This document shows, one piece after another, positions 7,284 through 10,000 of a DNA stretch of 10,000 nt. The notes under the pieces are model-generated. The model saw only the letters and a program-made list of their open reading frames with translations, was not told the DNA's origin and made no database searches. A program made the position numbers and the translations under genes. The stretch is from NCBI GenBank assembly GCA_009663005.1, contig VIGQ01000151.1:70001-80000 (forward strand), given 5' to 3'. The DNA is from Actinidia chinensis (lineage: Eukaryota > Streptophyta > Magnoliopsida > Ericales > Actinidiaceae). How positions within the stretch are numbered: position 1 is the first letter of the stretch; each line of letters opens with the position of its first letter.

Positions 7284-8067
7284 ATAGTAATTTTGGCCTT
7301 TTTTACAATTACAAATAGCAACACAAATAAATTTTTATTTTTGATTAAATAAAAAAATAAACAAAAAAACAAAAAAAACAGAAAATAAACAATTAACAAA
7401 TATCACTTAGAGAAATCACGTGGCATATTCTTATGAAAATTGACCAATAATGTAATGTATTGGACCTTGGTACACATCGAATACATATTTAAGACAACTG
7501 TTATATCACGTAATGTTAATGACGTATAATATATCTAACCAATAAAATACATACAAATAAGATGGAAATCCTTAATTGGTAAATGTATTTTTCTTTGGTA
7601 ATTGATTTTCGCACTCTCATTTTTTATTTTACACTCCAAAATAAAAATGCAGAATCAATAAACCGATATAAATGTTGATTTCTGCATCTCTCTCTTTTAA
7701 CTGTAAACCTAGAAAAACGAAGAGTGCAAAAATCAACTTTCTTTTTCTGGTGTACACAGTCAACAATAGGACGGTGACTGACGGGACATAATTGGATTGT
7801 AGTGATTTTTTTCGGTACACAACGGCAACCAAATCGCAGCGGGTGCGGGAGTGTCTGGTATGGTAACCGGATTGAGTGGTGGAGGAGTGGGAGCGTCGGG
7901 TGATTAAAGTGGATTGGAATGTGTCCAGTGGCGTCCCCTAAGGGAGCTTTGATGGAGCGTCATGGCGAAAGTCAGGCAAGAGTCCATTTCGGCTTTTAAT
8001 CTGGACTCTGGAGTCAAACCTAACTCCCGAGTAAAAGGCTCATTTTTCTTGTTTTTTTATTTATTGA
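7284..8067. other. Intergenic DNA, GC-richer near 7740-8040, no gene recognised
   Basis: No supported gene. The 67-codon minus frame at 7629-7832 has no family-like features. The part from about 7740 to 8040 is noticeably less AT-rich and contains a small palindrome, GGACTCTGGAGTC, near 8004. An ABRE/G-box-like CACGTGGC sits at 7417-7424. These could belong to the upstream region of a gene outside the window or to a decayed gene, but I see no exons. Confidence 0.3.
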
Positions 8068-8391
8068 TTCTTAAAAAAGAGCATTGTCATTAAAGTGTTT
8101 ACAGAATCTACCAAAATAGCGCATTTGTGCAAAAAAACAAAACAAAAAAAATAGTGGATCAAAGTTTTTATTTTTGTACCAAAACAGCGCCGTTTTGATG
8201 CATACATAGTAAACGTTTCGTGACGGTAGCATAACTCCTTAAAAAAATGGCGCATTGGTTCCAAAAAAAAAAAACAAACAGTGTTTGGCACATTAGTGGA
8301 CTGTAAAATTTATTTTTTGCACCAAAACGGCGCTGTTTTGATGCATTCGATAAACACTTTGGTGACTGTAGCATTGTTCCTTAAAAAAAAA
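8068..8391. mobile_element. Foldback/MITE-like repeat with duplicated core
   Basis: Two direct copies about 143 bases apart (about 8161-8247 and 8304-8391) share TTT.TACCAAAAC, GTTTTGATGCAT and TAGCAT..(C)TCCTTAAAAAAA. The left edge, TTCTTAAAAAAGAGCATTGTC...AAAGTGTTTA (8068-8100), is the approximate reverse complement of the right edge, TAAACACTTT...GCATTGTTCCTTAAAAAAA (8351-8389). The whole can therefore fold back. Each copy has a near-palindromic 18-base core, CAAAACAGCGCCGTTTTG (8180-8197) and CAAAACGGCGCTGTTTTG (8323-8340). No target duplication was found. The small minus frames inside (8061-8291, 8168-8374) are repeat by-products. Confidence 0.5.
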
Positions 8392-9167
8392 CTATACTTT
8401 TATTATTTCCTTAAAAATAAAATTTTAAAAACGTTTTATAAATTCTTATCTTATTAATTTTTAAAAAGTTCACCAATAAAATTTAATAATAAAAGAAATT
8501 GCTCGTTTTCAACTTAATAGTAAAAACTTTTATATTTGATCATTTTTTTTTACATTTTTTAAAAAAAAAAATCTCTGTCAAAAGTAACAGGACAAACATA
8601 TAATTTTTTTTAAAAAAAAATATACTAAATACAAAAAATGTCTTTAAGTGGCTCTTATGAGATATTGTTTTGATCTTATATTTTTAAAAAGTCGTATCAT
8701 AAGGATAATTTAGGGTTAATCTATTTATTTTATGTATTCTTCTTAACTTTTTTACTATGGGTAATAGGAGAAGGAATGCTGTAATTTAAAAAATAAATTA
8801 TAAAATCAGGCATCACTCCAAGTAACGGAGCACATTAACCACCAGACGAACCCGATCAATCTATTTACTTACACATAAACTTTTACTCTTGTATATTAAA
8901 TATTTTTTTTCCTGCCAAGTTAATAAAGTTATAATTGATTCAAAACTACTACATGTGAATAAGAGCCTAAACGTAAAATTCTACTTTTCATTCAATTTTT
9001 TTTTTTAAATAACTCAACTCTCCAAACATCCCTATCTCAATTTTGTTATCAGACCCTTTAATTAATTTTATTATTTTTTTCTCTCTTTTTTCATTATCTC
9101 ACTATTTGAGAAATTAATTCATATTGTGTATAAATCAACCATTAATAACGATAAAAGTCTTCGAAAC
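8392..9167. other. Very AT-rich intergenic DNA, nothing recognised
   Basis: Long A and T runs dominate. No open frame of interest, RNA gene or paired inverted repeat could be supported in this stretch. Confidence 0.5.
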
Positions 9168-9513
9168 CTAGGCTCCATTTAGATATGTGAATTTCAAATT
9201 AAGAGATTTCACATTTTTATTGAATGAAAATAACTTACTTTTAAAATTTAGCAGTGGACATATAAATTTTGAGATTGAGTTTTTTAGTTTATTATAATTT
9301 ATTATGATAAATGTAAAATGAGATAATTAATATGAAATTTTAAAATCATTCATACAAATGATTATAATTATACAAAATATGCATCTCTTTTATCTTTAAT
9401 CTACTTTTCACTATAGTTTCACTATCCATCTATAGACAAAACGTCTTCTATTTTTGTTGAATTAAATACTAAATCTCCTTAAGTTGAAATTTACATATCT
9501 AAATGAAACTTTA
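9168..9513. mobile_element. Non-autonomous MITE with near-identical terminal inverted repeats
   Basis: The left end, GGCTCCATTTAGATATGTGA (9171-9190) continuing to AGAGATTT at 9209, matches the reverse complement of 9471-9510. Over about 35 bases of overlap I count two substitutions and one single-base indel. The internal 260 bases are AT-rich and non-coding. The element is flanked by CTA (9168-9170) and TTA (9511-9513), which fits a TWA-like 3-bp target site of Tourist (PIF/Harbinger) MITEs with one mutation, but a different superfamily is possible. The highly similar ends suggest fairly recent activity. Confidence 0.68.
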
Positions 9514-9635
9514 ATTTTTTATATTCAAGTACTCATAAATTACAACTTACTTAACCTTAGGACACTCCCCCATTTTTTTACTCATTTTTTACTAATTTTT
9601 ATTCATTATCTTAAAATCTCATGACGTGATCAAGA

Positions 9636-9694
9636 CCAATGATTTTACCTAGTGGTTGAGGCACCCTCTTACCTTAGCCTCCCATTTGAAGTAA
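9636..9694 (+). mobile_element. SINE-like fragment with tRNA box-A-like sequence
   Basis: CCTAGTGGTTGAGGCACC (9648-9665) followed by GCCTCCCATTTGAAG (9678-9692) resembles the 5' part of plant tRNA-derived SINEs, where a box A of the TAGTGGTTGAG type is followed by GCCTCCCATTTG and then a GGTTCGA box B. Box B is not present here; a T-run follows instead, so the copy is truncated or decayed. Confidence 0.35.
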
Positions 9695-10000
9695 GTTTTT
9701 TTTGAATATTTTTAACTATTTTAGTTTTCAAATTTTTGTTTTTAGTGATTTTTTTTACTATATAGTAATATTTTATATTTTTTGTTTTTTCTCAACAAGA
9801 AAAATTTGAAATGTAAAAATATTAAGTTCGCTAAGGAGGGAAAAAAACATTTCTAGAGTAAAAATGCCTTTTTTTCCTCTTTGATTTTTTTTTTTTTAAA
9901 TTGTATACTTTTTTTTTATATTTTTGGACTCCGCAAAAATTCAATTTCCCTTTTTGTTTTACCCTCCTATTGATTGGCATTATTAAAATGCTAAAGACAA
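9695..10000. other. T-rich intergenic DNA, nothing recognised
   Basis: Long T runs on the plus strand and no supportable frame or repeat pair. The sequence runs off the window. Confidence 0.45.

Noticed and set aside
7058..7399. 113-codon minus frame with a long poly-Pro tract
   Set aside because: The Pro run is the (CCA) microsatellite, and the rest is Phe/Leu/Ile-rich translation of AT-rich DNA with no motif.
8061..8374. Two similar small minus frames containing MPNTVCFFFLEPMRHF-like and related repeats
   Set aside because: Their similarity comes from the duplicated foldback repeat. There is no independent coding evidence.
1..10000. CRISPR array, bacterial operon, defence island or viral genes
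   Set aside because: No regularly spaced repeats, ribosome binding site-ORF chains or phage/virus motifs are present. Composition and the one recognisable gene are those of a plant nuclear genome.

Overview
This window looks like nuclear DNA of a flowering plant, probably a eudicot. It is AT-rich and mostly intergenic. It carries several short inverted-repeat (MITE-like) elements, and the one recognisable gene belongs to a plant-specific protein family. I see no bacterial operon, CRISPR array, rRNA, tRNA or viral gene, and no previously undescribed system that I could defend.

The central object lies on the minus strand. Between about 4881 and 2705 is the whole coding length of a plant CCCH tandem zinc finger protein with N-terminal ankyrin repeats, the OXS2/AtTZF7-AtTZF8 type. 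Reading the minus strand and switching frames recovers the family landmarks in the correct order. These are ankyrin repeats (about 4749-4440), an arginine-rich CHCH module followed by two CCCH fingers (about 4093-3755), a Ser/Pro-rich middle (MSPSG, AWPQQNIPT, LTPSNLDEVFS, VSPSHK, QLRSLSSRD), and the C-terminal EEPDLSWVQSLVKESPPEIK and LGAWLEQ motifs. No single frame is open for long. The damage is mostly one- or two-base insertions and deletions, many at homopolymers, while the amino acids between breaks stay very family-like. It is therefore either a recently dead pseudogene or a working gene in an uncorrected, error-prone assembly.

Upstream, still on the minus strand, is a plausible transcription unit for this gene: a TATA-like box (6379-6385), a CT-rich leader (about 6350-5973) with small upstream ORFs, a donor at 5972, an intron containing a 26-base C run (5605-5630), and a good acceptor at 4882-4883 just before the first coding block. 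The 3' flank (about 2704-1960) may be 3' UTR, but I cannot place its end.

The flanks are repeat-derived. From left to right they hold: the right end of a Tourist-like MITE (1-264); an exon-like 47-codon orphan (926-1069); an LTR-like TATA/AATAAA segment (about 1230-1620); GC-skewed microsatellites (TGG at 7117-7192); a foldback repeat with a duplicated core (8068-8391); a MITE with near-identical terminal inverted repeats (9168-9513); and a SINE-like scrap (about 9636-9694). The remaining stretches (264-925, 6386-7116, 7284-8067, 8392-9167, 9695-10000) hold only AT-rich intergenic DNA as far as I can see.
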